Below are positions 1 to 9,247 of a stretch of 41,662 nt of DNA, piece after piece; the first letter of the stretch is position 1, and each line of letters opens with the position of its first letter. The stretch covers positions 1 to 41,662 of the forward strand of contig JAFGJR010000095.1 of the NCBI GenBank assembly GCA_016928975.1, given 5' to 3'. A model generated the notes under the pieces. It saw only the letters and a list, made by a program, of their open reading frames with translations. It made no database searches and was not told the origin of the DNA. Both the position numbers and the translations under genes were made by a program. This DNA comes from Sedimentisphaerales bacterium (lineage in GTDB: Bacteria; Planctomycetota; Phycisphaerae; Sedimentisphaerales; SG8-4).

Positions 1-57
1 CGCGCCAAGTTCGCGGTCGATTACCCCCAGCATCCTCCAACGTCGCCAACGCCGTAG
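1..57 (+). CDS. possible 3' end of a preceding gene (partial)
   Basis: Reading from base 1, 18 sense codons run to a TAG at 55-57. The codons are mostly GC-ending, like the genes in this window, and a GC-rich hairpin (58-73) follows immediately. Both facts fit the tail of an upstream gene, but the stretch is too short to recognise a family and a chance open frame is quite possible. Confidence 0.3.
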   Translation, partial: RAKFAVDYPQHPPTSPTP

Positions 58-73
58 CGCCGCGGTGGCGGCG
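58..73 (+). terminator. small GC hairpin after the first stop codon
   Basis: CGCCGC, loop GGTG, GCGGCG: a perfect 6-bp stem directly after the TAG at 55-57. No T-run follows, so it is only a weak terminator candidate. The remaining bases up to 180 show nothing else except the ribosome binding site of the next gene. Confidence 0.25.
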
Positions 74-180
74 TCGTGAGTCAATTCCGCCGTCTTTCTC
101 CTTGAATCGGAGCGCTCGAGACGGTAGACTGGAGGCGCTGGTGGAGGTATGCCTGCACGAAGGATTAGGAGGACATTGCG

Positions 181-3100
181 ATGAGAGCATCTGCCGTCAT
201 TATTTCCATTCTAGCCCTCGCTGCGCCTTTGCGCGCCGCGACATTGACCGTCGATGACGACGGCCCGGCCGATTTCAATGATATTGCTTCTGCAGTGGCG
301 GCCGCCGTCTCCGGTGACACCATCATCGTCGCTGACGGTCTCTACCGAGGTCCGGGCAACCGAAACATCGACTTTGCCGGCAAGGCGGTCGTGCTGACCA
401 GCGCCGCCGGACCCGAGCGGTGCATTATCGACTGCGAGAACAAAGACCGCGCCTTCTACATCCGCCAGTCGGAGGGACAGGGCACGGTAATCGACGGTTT
501 CACCGTCATGAGGGGACGCAACTCGTACGGCGCCGGCATGTATTGCACGAACGGCGCTTCCCCGACGATTCGCAACTGCATTGTCCGAGCTAATTACGCC
601 ACGTACTCGGGAGGCGGTATCTGTTGCGAGAGTCAGACAGCGCCCTTGATCGAGAATTGCATCATCTCCTCGAATCGCAGCGACTCGCAGGGCGGCGGCA
701 TCACGTGCAGTCGGTCCAACGCCGCGCTCATCGGCTGCACCATCGCGGAGAACTCCTCCTACAGCGGAGCCGGCCTCTACGACTACTATTCGGACATGCA
801 AATCACCAATTGCACGTTCGAGCGGAACACGTCGACCTACCGGGCAGGCGCCATCCACTGCTATCGCTCCTCACCGAGCGTGACCAACTGCGTCTTCAAC
901 GGCAACTACGCGGCGAACTACGGAGGCGCGGTCTATTTCAGCTCGCAGGGCAACCCGGTGTTTGCCAACTGCACGTTCAACGCTAATACCTCCGACAATC
1001 GCGGCGGAGGTCTCTATTGCAGCACGAGTAGTATGAGTGTCACGCTGACCCATTGTGTCTTTTCCCATCACACGTCGCACGCGATCTACTGCTATTGGGC
1101 ACCGACTTCGGTGGTGCGGTACTGCCTGTTCTATGCCAACGAGCCGGGCGATTACTACGATTATATGTATGGCACGACGCTAAACGGCGGCGCTCAGATC
1201 AACGCGGCCTTCGACCTCTACGAAAACAATGTCTCAGGCGATCCGCGTTTTGCCTTCGACGGGGACGTTCGCCTGACGCTGGGCTCAGCCTGCGTCGACG
1301 CCGGCGCGAGTGACCTCGGCGAGTTGCTGGCGCAGACCGATCCTGACGGCAACCCGCGTCCCCTCGATGGGAACGCCGACGGCCGGGCTGCCGTCGATAT
1401 CGGCGCCTTTGAGTATAATCCCAGCCGGCCTTCGATCGCGCTTTCCACCGCTGCCATCGAGTTCGTCGGCGAACTGGATGGAACGGATCCCGAGCCGGCA
1501 ACGCTTGCGATTCTGAATGCCGGCGGTGGCACCCTGAACTGGCGAATCGACTGCGACAGCCCGTGGCTGAGTGTCGCGTCGACCTCCGGCAGCAGCGCCG
1601 GCCAGGCATCTGAGGTCACCCTCAGCGCCCATCTCGAAGGCGTGCCTCAAGGTGTCCATCAGGCGTTCCTGACGGTCCGCGACACACAAGCGGACGGTGC
1701 TTCTCGCACCGTCCTGGTCACGCTTCGGGTCAAAGGCACGCTGTACGTGCCGATGCAATACGGGACCATTCAAGAAGCGATGGACGCCGCGATGGAAGGC
1801 GAAACCGTCGAGGTCCAGGCCGGGACTTACCACGAGTCCGTGTTCATTCGTCAGCCTGTCAATCTCATCGGGATCGGCCGGCCCGTCATCTCGGCTGTGT
1901 CGAGTAGGGTGGTCTCACTGGAAACGAGTGACTCTACGGTGGAGGGTTTCGAGACCACCGGCGGTACCATTGGCATCTACGTCGGCGGACCGGACAATAC
2001 GGTCAGCGGCAACCTGGTCTCAGGTGCCGGCGTAGGCATTCAGTTGGATTACGGTTCCTTCGGAAATGTGCTGTCGAACAACGAAGTCATGAATTGCACG
2101 ACGGCGGGTCTGTACATCAACTACAGCCTGACCAACACACTCAGGGGCACCAACCTGCACGACAACGCCTGCAACTTCCGTGTGGTCGGGGACAGCGCCG
2201 CCGACTACGTCAACGACATCGACACGACCAACACGGTCAACGGCAAGTCTGTCTACTACCTCGTTGATCAGTCCAATGTCACGATCGGACCCGGCGAGAC
2301 CGCCGGCTGTGTCATCGCGGTCGATTGTTCGAACGTGGCAGTCTCCGGCCAGACCTTCAGTCACAACGGCTATGGCGTCCTCTTTGTCGGCACCGACCGC
2401 TCGCGGGTCGAGGACTGCACTGTCAGCGACAACATCGACGGCGGCATCGTCCTGCAGGAATCGAGCAACAATACGCTGATGAACAATACCGTCTCGAACT
2501 GCGGGTATGGCATCAATCTCGACCGTTCCGGCAACAGCCTGATGCGTGGGAACAAGATGACCGACAATGAGTGCAACTTCGGTTGCTTTGCGGACACCGA
2601 GAGCGACTGGAACCAGGACATCGCGACGTCGAATCGCGTGAACGGAAAGCCGATCTACTACATCGTCGGCTTGAGCCACGTGGCTATCGACCAATCGAGC
2701 AACGCCGGGTGCGTGGTCGCAGTCGGCTGCTCGCACGTCACGATTCGCGATCTGACCTTCGAGGGGAACCGCATGGGCATAGTCCTCGCCTATACTGACG
2801 ATTCACTCATCGAAAACGTTGCGACTGTCAACAACGAGTGGGCTGGTGTCTGGCTCTTGTCTTGCTCGGGGAGTACGGTCTCAGTCAGCCGCGCCGTGGG
2901 CAACGGTGAGGGGATCTACGTTGCTGATTCCGAGGGCACGCTTCTGGACGGGAATGTCATCGCGTTCAACCAGCGGGGCATTTGGGCCGGCTCCGGCGAC
3001 ATCGAAATAGCCAATTGCCTCGTCAACGGCAACAGCCCGAACGGCGGTGTCTACATCGAGAGCGGCACACAGGCCAGGATCCTCAACTGCACGATCAGCA

Positions 3101-4929
3101 GCAACGGAGGCCCTGAGGACATGTATCCGGAGCCGTCCGGGATCTACTCCGGCAGCTCCGCCCAGGTGACCTTGGGCAACTCGATCGTGTGGGCCAACTA
3201 TCCGATGCAATTCAGCGGCTACGATACGATTACCGCACGCTACTGCGACATCCAGGGCGGCTATGACGGTCAAGGCAACATCGACGCGCCTCCGCTGCTG
3301 ACGCCCGACGGGCACATACGTTTGGGATCACCCTGCATCCGCGCCGGTGCGGCGCTCGCCGGCATGTTCAGCCACTATGATATCGACGGCGAACTCCGGT
3401 CCGGCCGTGGCGGCGTGGACATCGGGCTCGATCAGTACAACGACGCCGACAGCGATGGGCTGCCGGATTGGTGGGAGACCGAGTACTTCAATGACAAGAG
3501 AATCGCGTCGCCGGACTGGGACACCGACGGTGACGCCCACACGAACCTCACCGAGTACGAGGCCTATTCCAGCGATCCTACGATACCTGCGGCGTCGTTC
3601 TATGTCAGTGCCGACCGGCCTGACGACAGCGGCGACGGCTCATCCTGGGAGACCGCCAAGCGGAGCATCCAGGCAGCTATCGATCTGTCGGGCAACAGCG
3701 ACGCGGTCTACGTGGGTCCCGGACTGTATGAGGAGAACGTCACCACCGCAGGCCGTCTGATCGTGCTCGCAGGTATCGATGCGCAAGACCCGGATGTCGT
3801 TGCGGGAACTGTCATCGCCGGTACGGTGGCCATCGAGCGTGGCGAGACGCCGGGCTGCGTTCTCTCGGGGCTCACGATCACCAACCGCAGCAGCACCGGC
3901 TTGCTGTGCTCGGGCTCCAGCCCTACGATTGCGAATTGCTCTATCACCAATTGCTTTTGCATGGACTATCAACAGGCCGGCGGTATCATGCTCCTGAACG
4001 CGTCGCCCAAGATCACTCAATGCGTAATCAGCGGCAATATCGCCCCAAGCACAGGCGGCGGGCTTCTGTGCCGCTCTTCGTCGCCGGTCCTGCGCCAGTG
4101 TGTCATCGCCGGCAACTTGGCGCAATATGGCTCCGGTGGCGACGCGACCGCCATCTATGCCGAACAAAGCCATGTGACGTTGGACAACTGCACGATCGCG
4201 CACAACACGAATCCCTATCAGTCGCCTACTTCGGGATCAACCATCGCATGTACGGCAGGCGACGTGACCATCACGAACTCCATACTCTGGAACAGCCAGT
4301 CGGCACAGATCAAGAGCAACGAGTCCACCGTGAAGGTGACGTACAGCGACATTCAAGGCGGCACCCAGACGATCCAGGGCCTGACTTCGAGCGTTGGCAA
4401 CATCGTGGTCGATCCGTGTTTCGTCTCGCCCGGCTCGTGGGACAGCAACCCCTCCTACTCTCTGACCAGCCGCTGGATCACCGGCGACTACCACCTCCAG
4501 AGCACCGGCTGGCGTTGGACCCCAATCATGACGCATGGCACGCACTGGGTCTGGGACAGCCGCACGAGTCGCTGCATCGACGCCGGCAACCCCGCCGATG
4601 CGCTCGGCGCCGAGCCAGTTACGGTCCCCAACGACACGGCTGGCGAGTGGGGTCGGAACGTTCGCATCAATATGGGCGCCTACGGCGGCACACGCGAAGC
4701 GTCGATGGCGCCGCACGACTGGGCCTTGCGATCCGACATCAACAACGACGGGATCGTGAGTCTGCCCGATTTACCTTACGTTGGTCAGGCTCTCAGATCG
4801 CGCGCCGCCAGGCTGCCGGCTGACTTGACGCGAGATAGTCGCGTGGACTACGCCGATCTGGCGCTCATGGGCGATGAATGGCTCCGGACCACGGATTGGT
4901 GTCGGATAAAACCCGATCGTTTCCGATAG
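181..4929 (+). CDS. secreted right-handed beta-helix protein with dockerin-like C-terminus
   Basis: A 1582-residue exported protein. AGGAGG at 167-172 sits 8 bases before the ATG and fixes the start. Residues 1-20 form a signal peptide ending in an Ala-rich cleavage region. Three blocks of short Asn/Cys/Gly-rich repeats (about 20-415, 520-1085 and 1140-1500) carry the N-C-x-I/F and GGG/GI-Y pattern of parallel beta-helix rungs; the middle block resembles NosD-type repeats. Between blocks one and two (about 417-520) is an Ig-like/BACON-type segment with a W-L-S-V core. An Asp-rich stretch with DGLPDWWE (about 1089-1140) resembles thrombospondin type 3-like calcium repeats. The tail (about 1517-1565) has two dockerin-like loops, DINNDGIV and a second DLTRDSRVD. 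Such proteins are commonly surface polysaccharide-binding or lyase-related, but no catalytic site is evident. It converges with polX, with 19 bases between them. Confidence 0.85.
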   Translation: MRASAVIISILALAAPLRAATLTVDDDGPADFNDIASAVAAAVSGDTIIVADGLYRGPGNRNIDFAGKAVVLTSAAGPERCIIDCENKDRAFYIRQSEGQGTVIDGFTVMRGRNSYGAGMYCTNGASPTIRNCIVRANYATYSGGGICCESQTAPLIENCIISSNRSDSQGGGITCSRSNAALIGCTIAENSSYSGAGLYDYYSDMQITNCTFERNTSTYRAGAIHCYRSSPSVTNCVFNGNYAANYGGAVYFSSQGNPVFANCTFNANTSDNRGGGLYCSTSSMSVTLTHCVFSHHTSHAIYCYWAPTSVVRYCLFYANEPGDYYDYMYGTTLNGGAQINAAFDLYENNVSGDPRFAFDGDVRLTLGSACVDAGASDLGELLAQTDPDGNPRPLDGNADGRAAVDIGAFEYNPSRPSIALSTAAIEFVGELDGTDPEPATLAILNAGGGTLNWRIDCDSPWLSVASTSGSSAGQASEVTLSAHLEGVPQGVHQAFLTVRDTQADGASRTVLVTLRVKGTLYVPMQYGTIQEAMDAAMEGETVEVQAGTYHESVFIRQPVNLIGIGRPVISAVSSRVVSLETSDSTVEGFETTGGTIGIYVGGPDNTVSGNLVSGAGVGIQLDYGSFGNVLSNNEVMNCTTAGLYINYSLTNTLRGTNLHDNACNFRVVGDSAADYVNDIDTTNTVNGKSVYYLVDQSNVTIGPGETAGCVIAVDCSNVAVSGQTFSHNGYGVLFVGTDRSRVEDCTVSDNIDGGIVLQESSNNTLMNNTVSNCGYGINLDRSGNSLMRGNKMTDNECNFGCFADTESDWNQDIATSNRVNGKPIYYIVGLSHVAIDQSSNAGCVVAVGCSHVTIRDLTFEGNRMGIVLAYTDDSLIENVATVNNEWAGVWLLSCSGSTVSVSRAVGNGEGIYVADSEGTLLDGNVIAFNQRGIWAGSGDIEIANCLVNGNSPNGGVYIESGTQARILNCTISSNGGPEDMYPEPSGIYSGSSAQVTLGNSIVWANYPMQFSGYDTITARYCDIQGGYDGQGNIDAPPLLTPDGHIRLGSPCIRAGAALAGMFSHYDIDGELRSGRGGVDIGLDQYNDADSDGLPDWWETEYFNDKRIASPDWDTDGDAHTNLTEYEAYSSDPTIPAASFYVSADRPDDSGDGSSWETAKRSIQAAIDLSGNSDAVYVGPGLYEENVTTAGRLIVLAGIDAQDPDVVAGTVIAGTVAIERGETPGCVLSGLTITNRSSTGLLCSGSSPTIANCSITNCFCMDYQQAGGIMLLNASPKITQCVISGNIAPSTGGGLLCRSSSPVLRQCVIAGNLAQYGSGGDATAIYAEQSHVTLDNCTIAHNTNPYQSPTSGSTIACTAGDVTITNSILWNSQSAQIKSNESTVKVTYSDIQGGTQTIQGLTSSVGNIVVDPCFVSPGSWDSNPSYSLTSRWITGDYHLQSTGWRWTPIMTHGTHWVWDSRTSRCIDAGNPADALGAEPVTVPNDTAGEWGRNVRINMGAYGGTREASMAPHDWALRSDINNDGIVSLPDLPYVGQALRSRAARLPADLTRDSRVDYADLALMGDEWLRTTDWCRIKPDRFR

Positions 4930-4948
4930 CAGAGAAACGAAGAAAGGC

Positions 4949-6703
4949 CTACTTCGGGCGTTTGACCTTGAGCCAGGCCCTGAGCTTGGCCGGGGACAAG
5001 GTGTTGAGAACGTCGTCCTTGGTAGCCCAGCCCCGCGCGGCGGTCTCCACGCCGAAAGGCATCAAGTTCAGGCCAGTGGCGCTGTGGGCATCTGTTCCGA
5101 CGGCGAGCTTGACGCCTTTCTCGATAGCCATGCGGCAGTGCACGTCCTTGAGGTCGAGCCGATAGGGGTTGGCATTGACTTCCAGGGCCGTATGCGTCTG
5201 GGCCGCGTGCTCGACTACCGCCGCGATGTCGATGTCCATGGCCTCGCGCTCGCCGAGCAGCCGTCCCGTGGGGTGGCCGATGCACGTGACGTAGGGATTG
5301 TCCATCGCTTTGAGGGTGCGGCGGGTGACCTTTTCCCGCGGACTGCCCAGCCCTGAGTGGATCGAGGCGACGACGTAGTCCAGGTCGGCGAGGAGCTTGT
5401 CGTCGAAATCGAGCGAGCCGTCGGCGAGGATGTCCACCTCGGCCCCCGCGAACAGGGTGATTCCCTTGAGCCTGGCGCTGAGGGCGTGGATCTGCTCGAT
5501 CTGGCGGGCAAGTTGCTTGGGGGTCTGGCCACTGGCGATGACCGACGATTCGGAATGATCGGTGATACAGATGAACTTATAGCCTAGTGCCTTGGCGGCC
5601 TCGGCCATCTCCTCGACGCTGCACCTCCCGTCGGAGGCAAGCGTGTGCATGTGAAAATCACCCCGGATGTCCTCCGGCCGGACCAGTTGCGGCAGCGCAT
5701 GCTTGGCGGCCGCTTCGACCTCGCCCCGGTCTTCCCGCAGCAGGGGGGCTGTGAAATCCAAGCCGAGCTTCGCGTAGATGTCCTCCTCCGTCCCGCCCGC
5801 AACCATCTTGTCACCTTTGAACAGCCCGTATTCGTTGAGCTTGAGCTTGGCTTTGACGGCAAGCTCGCGCAAGCGGACGTTGTGCTGTTTGGAGCCGGTG
5901 AAGTACTGAAGCGCCGCTCCGAAACACTCGGCCGGGACGACGCGCACGTCCACCTGAACAGATGTCGTCTCCGTCCGCACGATGGCCGATGCTTTGGTCT
6001 GGCCGGCGGCGAGAGCACGCTCGACGAATGCCGCACCGGTGAAGAACTCGATGATCTGCTCGGGCGTCCGCCCGGACTTCTTTCTACTCTTGCCTGTCGT
6101 GACCAGAATGTCTACATCGCCGATGGTCTCGGCCCGACGCCGCAGCGAGCCGGCCGGTTCGATCCGGTCGATGCCGGGAAGCTGCCCCAAATGGGCGATG
6201 ACCGTTTCAGCCGCCTCCATCGCCTGATCCAGCCGGATACGCCCGGTAGACTTCTCCAGAAACTCGATGCCCTTCAGAATCCCGGCGGCTTTCTTCTCAC
6301 CAAAGCCTGGCAGCGTCGCCACCGAACCGTCCGCCAGGGCTCGCTTTAGCTCGGCCATGCTCTTGACGCCCAGGTTCTCGTAGACGGCCTTGACGCCCTT
6401 GGGGCCCATGCCCGGAATCCGGAGTAATCCGGGCAACGAAGGTGGGAGCCTTTGCAGAAGCTCCTCGTGGGCGGTGATCGTCCCCGTTTCAACGGATTCC
6501 TTGATCTTGGCCAGGCTCGATTTGCCGATGCCCGGTGTCTTGGCCAATTGGCCGGTATCAAGCAGGATACCGACATCAGTAGGCAGCTCCGCGACGATGC
6601 GGGCGACCTTGCGATAGCTGTTGATGCGGAAAGGGTCCTCGCCGAGAATCTCCATGATATCGGCCATCTGCTCGAAAGCTGCGCTGAGTTGTGCGTTTCT
6701 CAT
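4949..6703 (-). CDS. polX: DNA polymerase/3'-5' exonuclease PolX
   Basis: Family X polymerase fused to a PHP nuclease domain, the usual bacterial PolX layout (584 residues here, normal length). Family members fill short gaps and trim 3' ends in base-excision-type repair. Residues 1-90 form the 8-kDa-like helical part with helix-hairpin-helix segments (PGIGKSSL, PGMGPKG). The nucleotidyltransferase core has GSLRRR (about 184) and GDVDIL (about 195) with the metal-binding Asp pair. The PHP domain (about 345-575) keeps HMHTLASDG, ICITDHS, EVDIL, HSGLG and GTDAHS metal ligands. I chose the ATG at 6703 over an in-frame GTG at 6709, because a consensus TATAAT lies at 6711-6716, leaving almost no leader. 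There is no Shine-Dalgarno sequence, so the mRNA may be leaderless. It stands alone. Confidence 0.95.
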   Translation of the reverse strand: MRNAQLSAAFEQMADIMEILGEDPFRINSYRKVARIVAELPTDVGILLDTGQLAKTPGIGKSSLAKIKESVETGTITAHEELLQRLPPSLPGLLRIPGMGPKGVKAVYENLGVKSMAELKRALADGSVATLPGFGEKKAAGILKGIEFLEKSTGRIRLDQAMEAAETVIAHLGQLPGIDRIEPAGSLRRRAETIGDVDILVTTGKSRKKSGRTPEQIIEFFTGAAFVERALAAGQTKASAIVRTETTSVQVDVRVVPAECFGAALQYFTGSKQHNVRLRELAVKAKLKLNEYGLFKGDKMVAGGTEEDIYAKLGLDFTAPLLREDRGEVEAAAKHALPQLVRPEDIRGDFHMHTLASDGRCSVEEMAEAAKALGYKFICITDHSESSVIASGQTPKQLARQIEQIHALSARLKGITLFAGAEVDILADGSLDFDDKLLADLDYVVASIHSGLGSPREKVTRRTLKAMDNPYVTCIGHPTGRLLGEREAMDIDIAAVVEHAAQTHTALEVNANPYRLDLKDVHCRMAIEKGVKLAVGTDAHSATGLNLMPFGVETAARGWATKDDVLNTLSPAKLRAWLKVKRPK

Positions 6704-6710
6704 GGTCACG

Positions 6711-6737
6711 ATTATACCGGGGCAGCAGCGGATGCAA
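6711..6737 (-). promoter_or_regulatory. polX promoter, probably leaderless
   Basis: On the minus strand TTGCAT (6732-6737), a 15-base spacer and a perfect TATAAT (6711-6716). The -10 box ends 7 bases before the ATG at 6703, so transcription would begin at or next to the start codon. Confidence 0.55.
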
Positions 6738-6757
6738 AGCCCGCGTTGAAAGGGCCG

Positions 6758-6853
6758 CTACCGGCGGAAGTGGCTGATCAGCAGGCCGAGCACCACGATG
6801 GCGGCTCCGACGCCCACCAGCCATTTTCCGAATTGTTGCGGGCCAATGGCCAT
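6758..6853 (-). CDS. possible 31-residue single-pass membrane protein
   Basis: A 31-codon ORF from ATG at 6853 to TAG at 6758, upstream of polX on the same strand. After a short FGKW stretch it encodes one hydrophobic segment (LVGVGAAIVVLGLL) and a short basic end (HFRR). The beginning resembles the first helix of DUF2905-type small membrane proteins, but the remainder of that family (GRLPGDI region) is missing, so it may be a truncated relative. No good ribosome binding site is visible. This is plausible but unproven. Confidence 0.4.
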   Translation of the reverse strand: MAIGPQQFGKWLVGVGAAIVVLGLLISHFRR

Positions 6854-6854
6854 A

Positions 6855-6892
6855 GGGATTTACGATTGGCGATTTACCACTTACGATCTATT
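6855..6892. repeat. AT-rich TTTACGA-type intergenic motif
   Basis: A patch of near-repeats, GATTTACGATT, GCGATTTACC and CTTACGATC, distinctly AT-richer than its surroundings. The same words recur at 31655-31745, the other divergent intergenic space with this texture. Confidence 0.45.
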
Positions 6893-6961
6893 GCCCGGAT
6901 GCATTACACGGAACAGATAGTGAACCGCAAATAGCAGACTGCAAATCCAAAGGGTCTTCCG

Positions 6962-7687
6962 ATGGGAGAGATTCGCGTCGGTACGTCCGGCTGGCACTAC
7001 GACCACTGGCGGGGGCGATTCTATCCGGACGATCTCCGCAAGGACGAGTGGCTGGAGTACTACGCGCGGCACTTCGACACGGTCGAGATCAACAGTACCT
7101 TCTACCACCTACCCAGGGCCAAGACGATGACCAACTGGCACGACAAGGCCCCGGTCGGCTTTGTCTACGCCGTGAAGGCCAGCCGCTACATCACACACGT
7201 CAAGAAGCTCAGCGACCCGGCCGAATCGATTCAGCGGTTCTTCGATCTGGTCGATCTGCTTAAGCGCCGGCTGGGCCCGATCCTTTACCAATTACCGCCG
7301 AGCTTGCACAAGGACCTTGAGAGGCTCAGTGCTTTCATCAAATGTCTGCCAAGGCGCGACCACGCCGTCTTCGAGTTTCGCCACAAAAGCTGGTACGAGC
7401 CGGACACCTTCGATCTTCTGAATAAGTGGGGCGTTACGCTGTGCATTCATGACTTGGCTGGCAGCGCTCCGCCGCGTGTCGTCACAGGGGAGATGGTCTA
7501 CGTCCGTTTTCACGGCACTTCCGGCCGCTACGCGGGCGACTACGCTGACGCGATGCTGGCGGAATGGGCCGACTGGCTCAGGAAGCAGACGGAGAACGCC
7601 TGCGCCGTCTATGCCTACTTCAACAACGACGTCGAAGGCCACGCCATCAACAATGCCAGGACACTCAAGAGCCTGTTGGGTCTGTGA
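6962..7687 (+). CDS. DUF72 (YecE-like) TIM-barrel protein
   Basis: A 241-residue protein of the DUF72/YecE family. It begins with the hallmark VGTSGWHYDHWRGRFYP and continues with VEINSTFYHLP (about 39-49), FVYAVKASRYITH (about 66-78), the LPPSLHKD segment and a C-terminal AYFNND followed by A-x-x-NA (about 219-235), all diagnostic of the family. The biochemical role of DUF72 proteins is not established. Length is normal. AAAGGG lies about 9 bases before the ATG. It converges on the radical SAM gene, with 22 bases between stop codons, and has no operon partner. Confidence 0.9.
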   Translation: MGEIRVGTSGWHYDHWRGRFYPDDLRKDEWLEYYARHFDTVEINSTFYHLPRAKTMTNWHDKAPVGFVYAVKASRYITHVKKLSDPAESIQRFFDLVDLLKRRLGPILYQLPPSLHKDLERLSAFIKCLPRRDHAVFEFRHKSWYEPDTFDLLNKWGVTLCIHDLAGSAPPRVVTGEMVYVRFHGTSGRYAGDYADAMLAEWADWLRKQTENACAVYAYFNNDVEGHAINNARTLKSLLGL

Positions 7688-7709
7688 GAGGTGCCATCTT
7701 GCGATACGC

Positions 7710-8585
7710 TTAGTCGAGGACGATCAATCCCCTGTCAAGGGCGTATTGACGGACGGTGGCGATCTCCTCGCGAGTAGGATGGCGGCTGATCTGGGGATGG
7801 GCGTGAGCCTCGTAACAGGGGCGGTATTGTCCCATGATGTTGACAGTAGTGTCCGGGCTGATTTCATCCGCAAGAAAGTCGATTATCCTGGTGCTGCCGG
7901 CAAGATCGTTAGGTAAGACCAAGTGACGGACGAGCAATCCGCGCGTGGCCAGACCATTCTCGACCTGCAGGTCACCGACTTGGCGATGCATCTCCTTGAC
8001 AGCCGCGAAGCTGACCTGAGGATAATCCGGGGCCGCGGAAAACTCCCGGGCCACTCCCGCGTCGGCATATTTCATGTCGGGCATGTAGATATCGACCAGA
8101 CCTTCGAGCAGGCGCAGCGTCTCCACCGAATCGTACCCGCCGGTGTTGTAGACGGTGGGCACGGCCAGGCCTTCATGGCGGGCTAGTTCGATGGCAGTGG
8201 CGATCGGCGCCGCCAGATGCGTGGGCGTGACGAAGTTGACGTTGACGCAGCCCGTATCCTGCAACTGCAGCATCGTGTTGACAAGCTGCTCGGTGCTGAT
8301 GCGCCGCCCCGCGCGGTGGTGGCTGATGTCATAGTTCTGGCAGAAGACACAGCCGAGGTTGCACCCGGCGAAGAAGACAGTGCCCGAGCCGCCTGAGCCG
8401 ACCAGCACGCTCTCCTCGCCAAAGTGCGGACCGGCAGAGCTGACCACAGGTGAGTCGGCAATTCCACAGAAGCCGAGTTGACCGTTGGTACGGTTGGCCC
8501 TGCATTGGCGGGGGCAGAGCACGCAGGGACTCACCCTCGCCCACAGTCGCCTGACATTGTTGCTGAAAGGGGTCAGGTTCGCCAT
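7710..8585 (-). CDS. radical SAM protein, PflX-like (COG1313)
   Basis: A 291-residue radical SAM enzyme. The SAM-cluster motif is C75-x3-C79-x2-C82 (CNLGCVFC), preceded by a second Cys-rich region (C21, C24, C28, C40) typical of the PflX group, which may bind another Fe-S cluster. Further family marks are FVTPTH (about 119), VYNTGGYD (about 145) and DIYMPDMKYAD (about 165). PflX-like proteins resemble pyruvate formate-lyase activases, but their substrate is unknown and no glycyl-radical enzyme is encoded nearby. It starts 7 bases after the sixA stop codon, so the two genes probably share a transcript. Its own ribosome binding site is weak, which suggests translational coupling. Confidence 0.88.
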   Translation of the reverse strand: MANLTPFSNNVRRLWARVSPCVLCPRQCRANRTNGQLGFCGIADSPVVSSAGPHFGEESVLVGSGGSGTVFFAGCNLGCVFCQNYDISHHRAGRRISTEQLVNTMLQLQDTGCVNVNFVTPTHLAAPIATAIELARHEGLAVPTVYNTGGYDSVETLRLLEGLVDIYMPDMKYADAGVAREFSAAPDYPQVSFAAVKEMHRQVGDLQVENGLATRGLLVRHLVLPNDLAGSTRIIDFLADEISPDTTVNIMGQYRPCYEAHAHPQISRHPTREEIATVRQYALDRGLIVLD

Positions 8586-8592
8586 AGTCGGC

Positions 8593-9060
8593 TTACTCGG
8601 GCAGCATGTCGGGTGTTACGGCCCATTCGAGTTGCCAGCGGCTGTCCTCTGTGCGGCCGAGGCAGACGATGCCTGCGTTCCTGAAGGTGGCGACCGAGGG
8701 CGATTCGTGACCGGTCAAGAGCAACGCGGCCAGCTTGGCGAGAAACGGCATGTGCCCCACGATCATAACGTTGTCCGAGGCGGCCGCCAGCTCGTCGCGC
8801 AGCAGGGCAGCGGCGGCATCCGGTGCCAGCCCTTCACGGGCGGTCGGCCCGGTATCGGCAGCCACCACGTTGGCATAGATCGCCGCCGTTTGTTCGGCGC
8901 GAGGTTTGCCACTGTGCCACAATTCGCCAATTTCCAAGTTCAAAGGGGCGATGAAGCGGGCTACCTTGCCAGCTTCGTGCCTGCCCTCGTCTGTCAGGGG
9001 TCGTTTTGGGTCCTCACCCTTGGACATTGCCTTGCCGTGCTGGATGAGGTATAGTCTCAT
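8593..9060 (-). CDS. sixA: phosphohistidine phosphatase SixA
   Basis: A 155-residue histidine phosphatase-superfamily protein. The N-terminal LIQHGKA is a variant of the RHG catalytic motif, with H8 as the phospho-accepting His; PLTDEGRHEA (about 21-30) and the second His in VGHMPFLA (about 102) complete the site. SixA proteins remove phosphate from phosphohistidine, for example on HPt domains. The substrate here is unknown. AGGA lies 8 bases before the ATG. It is the first gene of a two-gene unit with the PflX-like radical SAM gene. Confidence 0.88.
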   Translation of the reverse strand: MRLYLIQHGKAMSKGEDPKRPLTDEGRHEAGKVARFIAPLNLEIGELWHSGKPRAEQTAAIYANVVAADTGPTAREGLAPDAAAALLRDELAAASDNVMIVGHMPFLAKLAALLLTGHESPSVATFRNAGIVCLGRTEDSRWQLEWAVTPDMLPE

Positions 9061-9099
9061 TGGGGTTGTCCTTGGATTTCATCGGGCTTTTTGCGGCCG

Positions 9100-9127
9100 A
9101 GTATAGCACTTTCAGGTGGTCGGGCAA
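9100..9127 (-). promoter_or_regulatory. sixA-pflX-like operon promoter
   Basis: Minus-strand TTGCCC (9122-9127), a 16-base spacer and TATACT (9100-9105), about 40 bases upstream of the sixA ATG. A reasonable sigma-70-type match. Confidence 0.5.
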
Positions 9128-9191
9128 TTCTGTTTCGGGTGGGGCGCCCGCCGGGACAGAGGCGTCTCAGCGGGTTGTCGCAGCGTCCATG

Positions 9192-9220
9192 TTGGGCGAG
9201 AATCGCTGTTGCGGTACACT
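9192..9220 (+). promoter_or_regulatory. candidate promoter for the ECF sigma gene at 9248
   Basis: TTGGGC (9192-9197), 17 bases, then TACACT (9215-9220), 27 bases before the ATG. GGGGG just upstream of the start codon serves as the ribosome binding site. Confidence 0.4.
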
Positions 9221-9247
9221 TAGGATGAGACTTACTGACGGGGGATC

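Noticed and set aside
3906..4823. 305-codon plus-strand frame inside the beta-helix gene
   Set aside because: Arg/His-rich out-of-frame translation of GC-rich DNA; no start context.
181..4929. CRISPR-like or satellite repeat signal in the beta-helix gene
   Set aside because: The periodicity is at protein level (beta-helix rungs) and degenerate at DNA level; no exact direct repeats with spacers.
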